A stretch of DNA of 64,000 bases, from positions 62,001 to 126,000 of the forward strand of contig CALXKL010000004.1 in assembly GCA_944388965.1 (NCBI GenBank), in the 5' to 3' direction. Each line of letters starts with the position of its first letter. Position 1 is the first letter of the stretch. The notes beneath the pieces were generated by a model, which was given only the letters and a program-made list of their open reading frames with translations, made no database searches and was not told where the DNA came from. Positions 14,941 through 23,974 of the stretch are shown one piece after another. The DNA comes from an uncultured Spirochaetales bacterium (GTDB taxonomy: Bacteria > Spirochaetota > Spirochaetia > Sphaerochaetales > Sphaerochaetaceae). The position numbers were made by a program, and so were the translations under genes.

Positions 14941-15972
14941 TCACGGCTCTATCTCGACTCTTCTGCCGGTACTTGCGCTTTCCAATGCCGCGAAGACCGC
15001 CTTCATGGCAGGAAGCACGCTCGTCGCATCGATCGGACAAGTTCGCTTCTCGATGGAATCCAGGAAACAGTCGATGACACCGCTCGACGTCTGGTTGTCG
15101 TTGGTCTGTATCGCATCCAGCTCGTACAGCTCGCGCGTGCCGTCCCGCCTTTCTATCACGATGGAGTATGCAGGGTCGACATAGATCTTCATCACGCCCT
15201 CGCTGCCGTCTATGCGTGTGCTGTTGTCCTCGCATCCGTAGTCGGTCCAGCTGGCGCACATGGTGCCGATGGCTCCTCCCGCCATCTCGAATATGCACAT
15301 CGCGTTGTCGTCGACCGGTATGAGCGAGCCCGAGGCATCCCTCTTGTCGATGGTCGTGACGGATGCGCTGACGGCCTTGACCGTGTCATCCAGCAGGAAG
15401 TCGATCAGGTCCGTCTTGTGGATGCCCAGATCCGCCATGGCACCCATCACCGCCTTCTTCCGGTCGAAGAACCACGTGTTCCTGCCCGGATCCACGGACC
15501 AGGTCTCCGGGCCGCAGTGGGCGAAGCGCGTGGCGAACGTCAGCGGCCGGCCGATGGCCCCGCTGCGGATCAGCTCATGGGCCTTCACATGCGTCGCGGT
15601 GAGACGCTGGTTCTGGCCGATCATGAGTATGCGTCCGCTCCTCGCGGCGGCATCGACCATCGCCTGGCAATCCTCCAGAGAAGTCGCCATGGGCTTCTCG
15701 CACAGCACGTCCAGCCCCTTGTCCAGAGCCCTGACGGCATACTCGGCATGCGTATGGTTCGCCGTGCAGATGCTCACCGCATCGAGCTTCTGGTCGAGAA
15801 GCTCGTCTATGCTCGAGCAGGCCCTGGCACCATACCTTTCCGCAAGGCCTGCCGCCCGCTCTGCGTTGATATCGTACAAGGCGGCTATCTCCGCCCTGCC
15901 GCTTGCGATGTACTCCGGGATGTGACGCACCTGGGCGATCTTCCCGCATCCGATGATTCCTATTCTGTACAC
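14941..15972 (-). CDS. Gfo/Idh/MocA-family oxidoreductase
   Basis: A 343-residue NAD(P)-dependent dehydrogenase with the nucleotide motif IGCGKIAQ (7-14), the CEKPMAT signature (about 91-97) and a catalytic segment MGAMADLGIHKTDL (about 179-192) whose Asp and His fit the active site of inositol 2-dehydrogenase relatives. The start is a GTG with GAGGAGG upstream. It is the first catabolic gene after the transporter, as expected for the enzyme that oxidises the imported substrate. Confidence 0.88.
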   Translation of the reverse strand: MYRIGIIGCGKIAQVRHIPEYIASGRAEIAALYDINAERAAGLAERYGARACSSIDELLDQKLDAVSICTANHTHAEYAVRALDKGLDVLCEKPMATSLEDCQAMVDAAARSGRILMIGQNQRLTATHVKAHELIRSGAIGRPLTFATRFAHCGPETWSVDPGRNTWFFDRKKAVMGAMADLGIHKTDLIDFLLDDTVKAVSASVTTIDKRDASGSLIPVDDNAMCIFEMAGGAIGTMCASWTDYGCEDNSTRIDGSEGVMKIYVDPAYSIVIERRDGTRELYELDAIQTNDNQTSSGVIDCFLDSIEKRTCPIDATSVLPAMKAVFAALESASTGRRVEIEP

Positions 15973-15982
15973 GTCCGCCTCC

Positions 15983-17029
15983 TCAAACCTTCTCCTTCTT
16001 CTGCAGAAGGACGGCCACTATGACGATGACTCCCTTGAACGCCTCCCTGAGGAACGGAGGGACCCCAAGCAGGTTCAGCAGGTTGTTGACCACCGCGATG
16101 ATGAGGACGCCGAGCACGGTTCCGGCGATCGTGCCCTTTCCTCCCGCCATGCTCGTCCCGCCGACGATGACCGCGGCGATTGCATCCATCTCATAGCCGC
16201 TTCCGGCGTTGGCGTAGTCCATGGAGCCGATCCTGGAGACCTGCAGGACGCTGGCGATGGCGACCAGGGCGCCCATGATGGTGTATACCGTCCTCTTGAC
16301 CGCCTGCGTGTTGATTCCGGACAGCTTGGCGGCCTTCTCGTTCGAGCCTATCGCATAGACATGGCGACCGAAGGCCGTGTGCCTGCTTATGTAGTGCATG
16401 ATGAACGCGATGACCAGCCAGTAGATGATCGGCATGAACATCTGGCCGCCGACAGACAGGTTCGCGATCTGGGTGAAGCCGCGCGGCACCGACGGATTGA
16501 CAGTCTGCATGCATTGCTGCGTGACCGACCGGCAGATGTTCATCATGCCGAGCGTCGCGATGAACGGCGGCAGCTTGCCAACCGTGATCAGGAGTCCCGT
16601 GACCTGCCCCAGGGCCAGGCCGACGACGATTCCGACCAGGATTCCGATGACATACGCCGGAGCGCCGGTGATGCCGAGCGACGTCAGAAGCCCGGTGGTG
16701 CTGCCGTCGATGAAGATCATCACCACGGCACCCACGGCAACCAGCGTGCTTCCGACGGCAAGGTCGATTCCACCGGTTATGATGACGAACGTCATGCCAA
16801 GTGCGATGATGCCTATCGTGGCGTTGTTCCTGAGTATGTTCAGCCAGTTGCGCGTCCACAGGCTGAGCCAGCCGAGGAAGCTGCCCTGGTCGAACCCGAG
16901 GGCGATGGTCTGCAGCACTATCATCACGACCAGTGCGCACAGGGTCGAGAACAGCGGGCGCTGCGACCACTGTCTTGTGAACCAGGCGACCGGCCTGGCA
17001 GATGCAATCGATTCAAGTCTATCCGTCAT
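15983..17029 (-). CDS. RbsC-type sugar ABC transporter permease
   Basis: A 348-residue inner-membrane permease of the ribose/inositol class, with about eight to ten hydrophobic segments and the typical blocks IGIIALGMTFVIITGGIDLAVG and YVIGILVGIVVGLALGQVTG. It forms the channel with the RbsA-like ATPase and receives substrate from the RbsB-like protein. The ATG overlaps the ATPase stop by 4 bp. No specificity can be read from the sequence. Confidence 0.92.
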   Translation of the reverse strand: MTDRLESIASARPVAWFTRQWSQRPLFSTLCALVVMIVLQTIALGFDQGSFLGWLSLWTRNWLNILRNNATIGIIALGMTFVIITGGIDLAVGSTLVAVGAVVMIFIDGSTTGLLTSLGITGAPAYVIGILVGIVVGLALGQVTGLLITVGKLPPFIATLGMMNICRSVTQQCMQTVNPSVPRGFTQIANLSVGGQMFMPIIYWLVIAFIMHYISRHTAFGRHVYAIGSNEKAAKLSGINTQAVKRTVYTIMGALVAIASVLQVSRIGSMDYANAGSGYEMDAIAAVIVGGTSMAGGKGTIAGTVLGVLIIAVVNNLLNLLGVPPFLREAFKGVIVIVAVLLQKKEKV

Positions 17030-18513
17030 TGTTCCTCAACTCCTGTAGCAAGTCTCATGATCTCCTTCTCGCTCATCTGCCCTGCGGACAGACAGTCCAT
17101 TATCCTGCCGTGGTACATGACGTAGCAGCGTGATGCGACCCTCATGACCTCCTGGGCCTCGCTGGACAGGACGACCACCGCCACGCCGCGCTGCGCAAGG
17201 GAAAGGATTATCTCGTAGATCTCCTCCTTGGCCCCGACGTCCACTCCCTGCGTGGGATTGTCGAGGATCAGGACTCTCGGCTGTGCGCTCAGCCACCTGG
17301 CGAGGACCACCTTCTGCTGGTTGCCCCCCGAAAGAGAGGTTATCGGGTCGTCCTCCCCGTCCATCTTTATCCTCAGTGCACGCCGCTGTGCCTGGAACTC
17401 CTCCTCCAGCCTGTCCTCGTCCATGAAGAACAGGCCCTTCCGCCTTGACGACATGGTGGCGAGCGAACCGTTCTCGAAGATGGTCATGTCCTTGACGATT
17501 CCGTTCTCCTTCCTGTTGCGCGGGACATAGCCGATGCCGAGTCCCACGGCCTGGCTGGTGGTCTTCACATGCACCTCGGACCCCTCGAGCAGCAGCTGGC
17601 CACTCGTGAAGCGCCCGGCTCCGAACACCGCCTGGAAAAGCTCGCTGCGACCATCGCCGAGAAGGCCGGTGAAACCCACGACCTCACCCTTGTGGACACA
17701 GAACGAGATGTCGGAGAAATGTCTTCCGTCCCCGAGGCCGCGGCCTTCCAGCACGAGAGGTCCTATCTCGGATGCCGTCCTGGTATGCTCGACGACGTCA
17801 TGGCCGACCATGAACGATGCGAGCCGGCTGCTCGTGACGTCCTTCACGAGACCGCTTGCGACCATCCTGCCATCCCTGAGGACCGTGTAGCTGTGGCAGA
17901 TGTCCATGACCTCGTTCAGCTTGTGGCTGATGAATATGATTCCCACACCCTGGCGGGAGAGCGTGCGCATCATCGCGAACACGCGCTCGATCTCCGGGTC
18001 GGTGAGGCTTGTGGTTGGTTCGTCCATGATGACCAGCCGGGCGTTCATCAGCATCGCCCTGCTGATCTCGACAATCTGCTTATAGGAAGCGTCGAGGTCG
18101 CGGACCATGGTGCGGGGATCGAGGTCCAGGTCCATCCGCTGGAAGACCTCCTCCGTCGCCCTGATCATCGCCTCGTGGTCCAGGAGGCGGCCGCGCCTCC
18201 TGATCTCCCTTCCTATGAACAGGTTCTCGTATATCGCAAGATCGTTGATGAGATTCAGCTCCTGGTGGATGAACGCGATCCCCGCCTCGAGGCTGTCCTT
18301 CGGACTGGAGAACGATACGCTCCTCCCGTCCAGGAATATCTGTCCTCCGTTTGCGTCTATCACGCCGCCCAGGATGTTCATGAGAGTGGACTTGCCGGCA
18401 CCGTTCTCGCCAAGCAGGGCCTTGATCTCACTGCCTTCGAGAGTGAAGTCCACCCCGTCGAGGACGAGGTTTGTCGAGAAAGACTTGGAGATGTTCCTCA
18501 TTTCAAGATTCAT
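17026..18513 (-). CDS. RbsA-type sugar ABC transporter ATP-binding protein
   Basis: A 495-residue protein with two fused ABC domains. The first has Walker A GENGAGKST (35-43), and Walker B VIMDEPTTSLT. The second has the shortened Walker A GLLGDGRSE usual for this class and the signature SGGNQQKVVLARW. It powers uptake of a monosaccharide or polyol. GGAGG precedes the ATG. It follows the binding-protein gene by 69 bp containing a strong hairpin. Confidence 0.94.
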   Translation of the reverse strand: MNLEMRNISKSFSTNLVLDGVDFTLEGSEIKALLGENGAGKSTLMNILGGVIDANGGQIFLDGRSVSFSSPKDSLEAGIAFIHQELNLINDLAIYENLFIGREIRRRGRLLDHEAMIRATEEVFQRMDLDLDPRTMVRDLDASYKQIVEISRAMLMNARLVIMDEPTTSLTDPEIERVFAMMRTLSRQGVGIIFISHKLNEVMDICHSYTVLRDGRMVASGLVKDVTSSRLASFMVGHDVVEHTRTASEIGPLVLEGRGLGDGRHFSDISFCVHKGEVVGFTGLLGDGRSELFQAVFGAGRFTSGQLLLEGSEVHVKTTSQAVGLGIGYVPRNRKENGIVKDMTIFENGSLATMSSRRKGLFFMDEDRLEEEFQAQRRALRIKMDGEDDPITSLSGGNQQKVVLARWLSAQPRVLILDNPTQGVDVGAKEEIYEIILSLAQRGVAVVVLSSEAQEVMRVASRCYVMYHGRIMDCLSAGQMSEKEIMRLATGVEEQ

Positions 18514-18538
18514 GCTTCACCTCCTGCTCTTTTCATGA

Positions 18539-18570
18539 AAGGGGTGGCCATGTCGCCAGGGCCACCCCTT
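18539..18570 (-). terminator. Hairpin between binding-protein and ATPase genes
   Basis: Perfect 11-bp stem AAGGGGTGGCC/GGCCACCCCTT with a 10-nt loop directly after the binding-protein gene. It probably protects or partly terminates the message, giving more binding protein than ATPase. Confidence 0.65.
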
Positions 18571-18582
18571 CATGGAGCCTGA

Positions 18583-19536
18583 TCAGTAGGGGCTCGTCGG
18601 GTCGAGGTACTCGGCGACGTTCGTCTTGTCGACGATGGTCGTCGGGATGATCACGACCTGCTCGACCTCCTCCCCGTTGAGGATGGAGAGGGCCATGTCG
18701 ACCGCATCGGTGACCATGGTCGGGCTGTAGAGCGCGCTCTGAACCCAGATGTCGTCATAGTCGTCCATCAGGTTGAAGTACTCCTGGCAGCCGCCACCGC
18801 CGGTGATGACCTTGACGTCGGTCCTTCCCGCCTCTTCGATGGCCTGGAGGGCGCCGATACTGGTCTCGTCGTCCATGGAGTAGACGGCATCGATGTGCGG
18901 GTTTGCGGTAAGGATGTCGGCCATGTCGGCAAGTCCGTCCTCGCGGGTGAACTGGGTGGCATAGGTCAGGATCTCGTAATCGGGTGCGATCTCTGCGACG
19001 GTGTCGAGGAAACCGGCCTTCCTGTTCGCCGCGACGGATCCGGATGTCGGCACGTCGAGGATGACGACGACACCTTCGGTTCCGATCTTGTCGACGATGT
19101 AGTGGGCACCCTGGACGCCCATGTCGTAGTTGTCACCGGAGACCCTGTAGACGCCGTCGGCCGCGATCTCGATGTCGAAGTTGACGACCGCGATGCCCTG
19201 GTCGATCGCATTCTGGATAGGAACCTCCATTCCTGTCCACTGGGGATAGCAGACGATGGCCTCGGCACCCCAGAGCATGAGGTCGTCGAGCTGGCTGGTC
19301 ATCTCCTCGGCGGAGTTCGAGGTGTAGAACCTGTAGTCGATCTCGTCTGCGAGCTCCTCGCATCTCTGCTCGGCGTAATACGCGACGCCGGCGACCCATC
19401 CATGCGTCACCGCCGGTGCAAGGACGCCGATCTTGTGCTTTCCGCCCTCGGCGGCTGCGCTCTCGCCTGCGCCCTGGGCGAAGACGGTGGAGATGCTTAC
19501 AAGTGCAATGAGAAGAATCAACAATGCTTTCTTCAT
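18583..19536 (-). CDS. RbsB-type periplasmic sugar-binding protein
   Basis: A 317-residue periplasmic binding protein of the ribose/galactose class. The signal peptide ends VFA-QGAGES at about residue 20. The mature part has the family blocks GWVAGVAYYAEQRCEE, VNFDIEIAADG and VYSMDDETSIGAL. It lacks a lipobox cysteine, so it should be a soluble periplasmic protein. AAAAGGAGG precedes the ATG, a long match to the predicted small RNA at 936-1031. First gene of the operon. Confidence 0.93.
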   Translation of the reverse strand: MKKALLILLIALVSISTVFAQGAGESAAAEGGKHKIGVLAPAVTHGWVAGVAYYAEQRCEELADEIDYRFYTSNSAEEMTSQLDDLMLWGAEAIVCYPQWTGMEVPIQNAIDQGIAVVNFDIEIAADGVYRVSGDNYDMGVQGAHYIVDKIGTEGVVVILDVPTSGSVAANRKAGFLDTVAEIAPDYEILTYATQFTREDGLADMADILTANPHIDAVYSMDDETSIGALQAIEEAGRTDVKVITGGGGCQEYFNLMDDYDDIWVQSALYSPTMVTDAVDMALSILNGEEVEQVVIIPTTIVDKTNVAEYLDPTSPY

Positions 19537-19608
19537 GGAAAAGCCTCCTTTTCATGTTTTCTTCTGAGAAAAGTCTCCCACGGGTTTTTCCGGTTGTCAA
19601 AAGATTTT

Positions 19609-19623
19609 CTGAAAACTTTTCAG
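19609..19623. promoter_or_regulatory. LacI-type operator candidate 1
   Basis: Perfect palindrome CTGAAAA-C-TTTTCAG, 73 bp upstream of the binding-protein start. The same core recurs at 19719-19731. The remaining part of 19537-19922 is AT-rich and holds no gene I can support. Confidence 0.55.
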
Positions 19624-19718
19624 AGGAAATGCATGTTTTCCTCGGTTTTGATTTTACATTCTCCTTGCATTACAAGGATTTACGAATTCAATCTTCACAT
19701 CATATTTTCAAATTTGCT

Positions 19719-19731
19719 TGAAAACTTTTCA
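19719..19731. promoter_or_regulatory. LacI-type operator candidate 2
   Basis: Perfect palindrome TGAAAA-C-TTTTCA, 110 bp from the first copy. Two spaced identical sites would allow looping by the LacI-family protein encoded at 11196-12206 (inference). Confidence 0.55.
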
Positions 19732-19909
19732 TTTTGACATGAAAATCAATCATGAAAAGAAGAAACGAACCAGTCATCAGTCACTCCTTGTCCGGCAAGG
19801 ACAGGCCCGGCCCGTCATAAGGGGCGCCGTCCTCCCCGACTGCCGGCCGTCTGGGATGAGGCAAACGCCGCCTTACGGATCCTCCTGTCCAAAGACCCCG
19901 TTTTCCCGT

Positions 19910-19915
19910 TATACT
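19910..19915 (+). promoter_or_regulatory. dnaE -10 box, leaderless type
   Basis: TATACT ends seven bases before the dnaE ATG and there is no ribosome site. A weak -35 (CTGTCC, 19885-19890) lies 19 bp upstream. Confidence 0.45.
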
Positions 19916-19922
19916 TCCCCTC

Positions 19923-22900
19923 ATGAGCGAACAGGACACGGCGATGGAGACCACGCCCAGAAGCGGCTTCATCCACCTTCACAACCATACCGACTTCTCG
20001 CTGCTGGACGGAGCGGCCCAGATTCCTTCATACATCGCCCGGTGCAAGGAATGCGGCATGGATGCACTGGCCATCACCGACCACGGCAACATGTACGGCG
20101 CGCTGAAGTTCTACAAGGCATGCAAGGCGGCAGGCATCAAGCCCATCATAGGAAGCGAGTTCTACATGAACCCCCGCGACAGAAGGGACACGAGCCCGAT
20201 GTCGGAGGGGCATAACCACATGTACCATCTGATCCTTCTGGCGATGAACGACAACGGCTACCACCACCTGATGGAGCTCACCACGCTTGCCAACACCGAG
20301 GGCTTCTACTACAAGCCCAGGATCGACGACGAGATACTGGCGAGCCACAGCGACGACCTGATCTGCCTGTCGGCATGTCTGGGAGGCGAGATCCTGCAGA
20401 ACCTGCTCAACGACCAGTGGGAAACGGCGAAGGAGCGGGCTGCATGGTTCAAGTCCGTCTTCGGCGACAGGTACTACCTCGAGTTGCAGGACCACGGACT
20501 CGAGGAGCAGAAGCGCACAAACCCGATGCTCGTGCGCCTTTCGAAGGAGCTCGACATCCCGCTGGTGTGCACCAACGACATCCACTACATAAGCCGTGAG
20601 GACGCCAACGCCCAGGACACGCTGCTTTGCATCGGCACCAACGCACGCAAGAGCGACGAGAAGCGCATGCGCTTCCCCAACGACAACTTCTACTTCAAGA
20701 GCGAGGAGGAGATGCGCAACCTCTTCTCATGGTGTCCCCAGGCCATAGAGAACACCCGCGTCATCGCCGACAGGTGCAACCTGGAGGTGAAGTTCCCCGG
20801 CCCTCTCCTGCCCGACTACGAGATTCCCGAGGGTTTCAAGGACACCGGTGAATACCTGGTGCACCTGTCGCACGAAGGCTGCATCCGCCGATACGGAGAG
20901 ATCACCGAGGCGCTGCAGAAGAGGCTGGACCACGAGCTGGAGATCATCCTCAAGATGAAGTTCGACGGCTACTTCCTCATCGTGCGCGACTACATCTACT
21001 GGGCCAAGACCCACGACATCCCGGTAGGCCCGGGGCGCGGCTCGGGAGCCGGCTCGCTGGTGGCCTACTGCGTCGACATCACGGACGTCGACCCGATCAA
21101 GTACAACCTGCTGTTCGAGCGATTCCTGAACCCCGAACGCGTCTCGATGCCCGACTTCGACATCGACTTCTGCTTCGAACGCCGCGGCGAGGTCATCCAG
21201 TACGTGACCGAGCACTACGGCAAGGACCGCGTCGGCCAGATCTGCACCTTCGGTACGCTGAAGGCGAAGGCGGTCGTCAAGGACGTGGCCCGCGTGCTCG
21301 ACATCCCCTACGACGAGTCGAACATGATCTGCAAGCTGATTCCCGACGAGCCGAAGATGACCATCGCGAAGGCCATAGCGCAGGAGCCGAAGCTGCAGGA
21401 GATCATCGCGCGTGGCGGAGTGTACGAGGAGCTGTTCGACACGGCCCGCCGTCTGGAAGGCGGAGCGAGGCACACCTCGCTGCATGCCGCAGGCGTTGTC
21501 ATCGGCAAGACCGACCTGATCGACTACGTGCCCATCTCATACGACCCGAAGACGCGTTCGATCGCGACCCAGTACACGATGGACCAGATCGAGGAGTGCG
21601 GTCTGGTGAAGATGGACTTCCTGGGCCTCAAGACGCTGACGCTGATCAAGCACACCGTCGACCTGATACACAAGAAGGACCCCTCCTTCGACATCAACCA
21701 CATCGACGAGGAGGACAAGGCGACCTTCGACATGCTCAAGCGCGGCGAGAGCGAATGCGTCTTCCAGTTCGAATCGGGAGGCATGCAGAAGGTCCTCAAG
21801 GACGCGCAGCCGGAGACGATCGAGGACCTGGTCGCATTGAACGCCCTCTACCGCCCGGGCCCGATGCAGTACATCGACCGCTTCGTCGCCTGCAAGAACG
21901 GCCTGCAGCCGATCGAGTACGCCGACCCGGAGCTGGAGAGCGTGCTCAAGACCACCTACGGGGTCATAGTCTACCAGGAGCAGGTCATGCAGGTGGCCCA
22001 GATAATCGCGGGATACTCTCTCGGCCAGGCCGACATCCTCAGACGAATCATGGGCAAGAAGAAGGTCGAGAAGCTGGCCGAGGAAAAGGTCAAGTTCGTG
22101 GCCGGCGCCGTGAAGCTCGGCCGTGACGCGAAGCATGCCGAGGAGATCTTCGAGATGCTGGAGCCCTTCGCCCAGTACGGCTTCAACAAGTCGCATGCGG
22201 TGGCCTACTCCATCGTCGCCTACCAGACGGCATACCTGAAGGCAAACCACCCCTCCGAGTTCCTTGCGGCCAACCTGACCAACGAGATGACCAACCCGGA
22301 TAAGTTCAAGGACTACCTCGCCCTTGCCGACAGCATGGGCATAAGGATCCTGCCGCCGTCGATCAACGACTCCGACATGCACTTCAACGTCGTGGACGGC
22401 GACATCGTCTACGGACTTGCGGGAATCAAGAACGTCGGAGAGAGCATCACCCGCATCATCGTCGAGGAGCGCGAGAGAAACGGCAGGTACAAGGACTTCA
22501 TGGACTTCCTGGCACGGCAGCCCGACGGCATCATCAACGGCCGCCTCATGGAGAACCTGATCAAGGCCGGATGCTTCGACTGCATGGGCTATGACAGGGC
22601 GACGCTCATGGCCAACCTGGATGCCGCGATAACCTTCGACAAGGGCAGACGCGAGACGACGGCCTACGGCCAGATATCCCTGTTCGGGGACGACGTCGAG
22701 CTGGGCAGCTTCGAGTTCCGCCCCGCCCAGCCATGGAGCAAGCGCGAGATGCTGGACATGGAGAAGGAGCTCATCGGTCGCTATGTCTCGGGCCATCCGC
22801 TGGACGGATTCAAGGAGGACATCGAGCGCTGTGTCTGGGTCGACATATCCAAGCCGGAGGAGCTGCCACTCGACAGGGACGTGTCGCTGATCTGCCAGGT

Positions 22901-23381
22901 GTCCGGTCTGAGGGTGCTCAGGACGAAGAAGGGCACCCACATGGCCACGATGACGCTGACCAACATGCAGGGCTCGATGGAGGCGGTGCTCTTCCCAAAG
23001 GACTGGGAGAAGTACGAGGACAAGGTGGCCGACGACGGCATCTACGGCTTCGTGGGCCGCTTCGACAGGAGGCGGGACAGGGGCGACGAGGTGCAGTTCG
23101 TGATATCGGCGATCTGCGAACCGCGGGAGCTGCCCAGCGAGGCCATAAGGAGGGTGTCGCTGTCGATCGACTCCGCCGCACTTGCTGAACAGTCCGGGGG
23201 GCAGTATCTTTCACAGGTGGTATCGTTCCTCATAGAGCATTCGGGAAGCCTTCCGGTGACCGTGTTCCTCGACGACAGGAGACACGAATACGTGAAGTCA
23301 TCCTTCAGCGTCGACTTCTACAAGGGCATGAAGAAGGACCTGATGTCGTTCCCGATAGTGAAGAACGTATACCTGTCATAG
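19923..23381 (+). CDS. dnaE: DNA polymerase III alpha subunit
   Basis: The replicative polymerase, 1152 residues, of normal DnaE1-type length. It begins with the PHP domain (HLHNHTDFSLLDGA, about 18-31). The catalytic palm has PDFDIDF with the two metal Asp residues (near 413), and GRGSGAGSLVAYC before it. The finger, helix-hairpin-helix and OB-fold regions follow. The C-terminus is short. The ATG at 19923 has only a -10 box upstream; a second in-frame ATG at 19944 has AGGA before it and is an alternative. No neighbouring replication genes. Confidence 0.97.
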   Translation: MSEQDTAMETTPRSGFIHLHNHTDFSLLDGAAQIPSYIARCKECGMDALAITDHGNMYGALKFYKACKAAGIKPIIGSEFYMNPRDRRDTSPMSEGHNHMYHLILLAMNDNGYHHLMELTTLANTEGFYYKPRIDDEILASHSDDLICLSACLGGEILQNLLNDQWETAKERAAWFKSVFGDRYYLELQDHGLEEQKRTNPMLVRLSKELDIPLVCTNDIHYISREDANAQDTLLCIGTNARKSDEKRMRFPNDNFYFKSEEEMRNLFSWCPQAIENTRVIADRCNLEVKFPGPLLPDYEIPEGFKDTGEYLVHLSHEGCIRRYGEITEALQKRLDHELEIILKMKFDGYFLIVRDYIYWAKTHDIPVGPGRGSGAGSLVAYCVDITDVDPIKYNLLFERFLNPERVSMPDFDIDFCFERRGEVIQYVTEHYGKDRVGQICTFGTLKAKAVVKDVARVLDIPYDESNMICKLIPDEPKMTIAKAIAQEPKLQEIIARGGVYEELFDTARRLEGGARHTSLHAAGVVIGKTDLIDYVPISYDPKTRSIATQYTMDQIEECGLVKMDFLGLKTLTLIKHTVDLIHKKDPSFDINHIDEEDKATFDMLKRGESECVFQFESGGMQKVLKDAQPETIEDLVALNALYRPGPMQYIDRFVACKNGLQPIEYADPELESVLKTTYGVIVYQEQVMQVAQIIAGYSLGQADILRRIMGKKKVEKLAEEKVKFVAGAVKLGRDAKHAEEIFEMLEPFAQYGFNKSHAVAYSIVAYQTAYLKANHPSEFLAANLTNEMTNPDKFKDYLALADSMGIRILPPSINDSDMHFNVVDGDIVYGLAGIKNVGESITRIIVEERERNGRYKDFMDFLARQPDGIINGRLMENLIKAGCFDCMGYDRATLMANLDAAITFDKGRRETTAYGQISLFGDDVELGSFEFRPAQPWSKREMLDMEKELIGRYVSGHPLDGFKEDIERCVWVDISKPEELPLDRDVSLICQVSGLRVLRTKKGTHMATMTLTNMQGSMEAVLFPKDWEKYEDKVADDGIYGFVGRFDRRRDRGDEVQFVISAICEPRELPSEAIRRVSLSIDSAALAEQSGGQYLSQVVSFLIEHSGSLPVTVFLDDRRHEYVKSSFSVDFYKGMKKDLMSFPIVKNVYLS

Positions 23382-23391
23382 GAGATAGGCG

Positions 23392-23973
23392 ATGCTGATG
23401 CAGATCGCGGGCTTCCTGGCCCGGCTTGTCGGACTCTATTCGTTCCTCATATGGGTCAGGATCATAATGAGCTGGTTCAACCCGTACCCCAGACAGGGGT
23501 CGCTGACGTGGTACTTCGCCTCGATCATAGACCCCTACCTGAACCTGTTCCGCTCCAGGCGGTTCGTGGTCGGCTACTTCGACTTCTCCCCGCTGTTCGC
23601 AGTGGGCGTGCTGTCGGTGGTCCAGTCGCTGCTGAGCCTGTACTCGGTCTTCGGACGCCTGACCCTGTCATGGGTGGTCCAGATGGTCCTGAGCGCCTTC
23701 TGGTCGTACGCGCTCTCGCTCTTTCTGATCATACTGATCATCCTGCTGGCCATCAGGACGATAGGGGCCTTCACCCACAACCCGGGCCTCTCGCGCATGA
23801 ACACGGTCACGGAGAACATCGTTCGCCGTGTACAGCTGCTGTTCTTCCCGCACAGGATCGTGAAGGAGAGCACGCTATGCCTGATAGCCCTGGCGATCTC
23901 GGTTCTCGCCTATTTCGCCTTCCGCTATGTCTTCGAGCTCATGATCGTGCTCGCGGTGAGGATACCGTTCTAG
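23392..23973 (+). CDS. YggT-family membrane protein
   Basis: A 193-residue integral membrane protein with two YggT-type units. Hydrophobic segments lie at about 5-28, 60-85, 92-120 and 160-185. The motifs IRIIMSWFNP-like (WVRIIMSWFNP, 21-31) and DPYLNLFR (47-54) are the YggT signature. The function is not settled; the family is linked to osmotic stress and envelope processes. TAGGAGAT precedes the ATG, 10 bp after dnaE, and recG begins 1 bp after its stop. Confidence 0.85.
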   Translation: MLMQIAGFLARLVGLYSFLIWVRIIMSWFNPYPRQGSLTWYFASIIDPYLNLFRSRRFVVGYFDFSPLFAVGVLSVVQSLLSLYSVFGRLTLSWVVQMVLSAFWSYALSLFLIILIILLAIRTIGAFTHNPGLSRMNTVTENIVRRVQLLFFPHRIVKESTLCLIALAISVLAYFAFRYVFELMIVLAVRIPF

Positions 23974-23974
23974 G

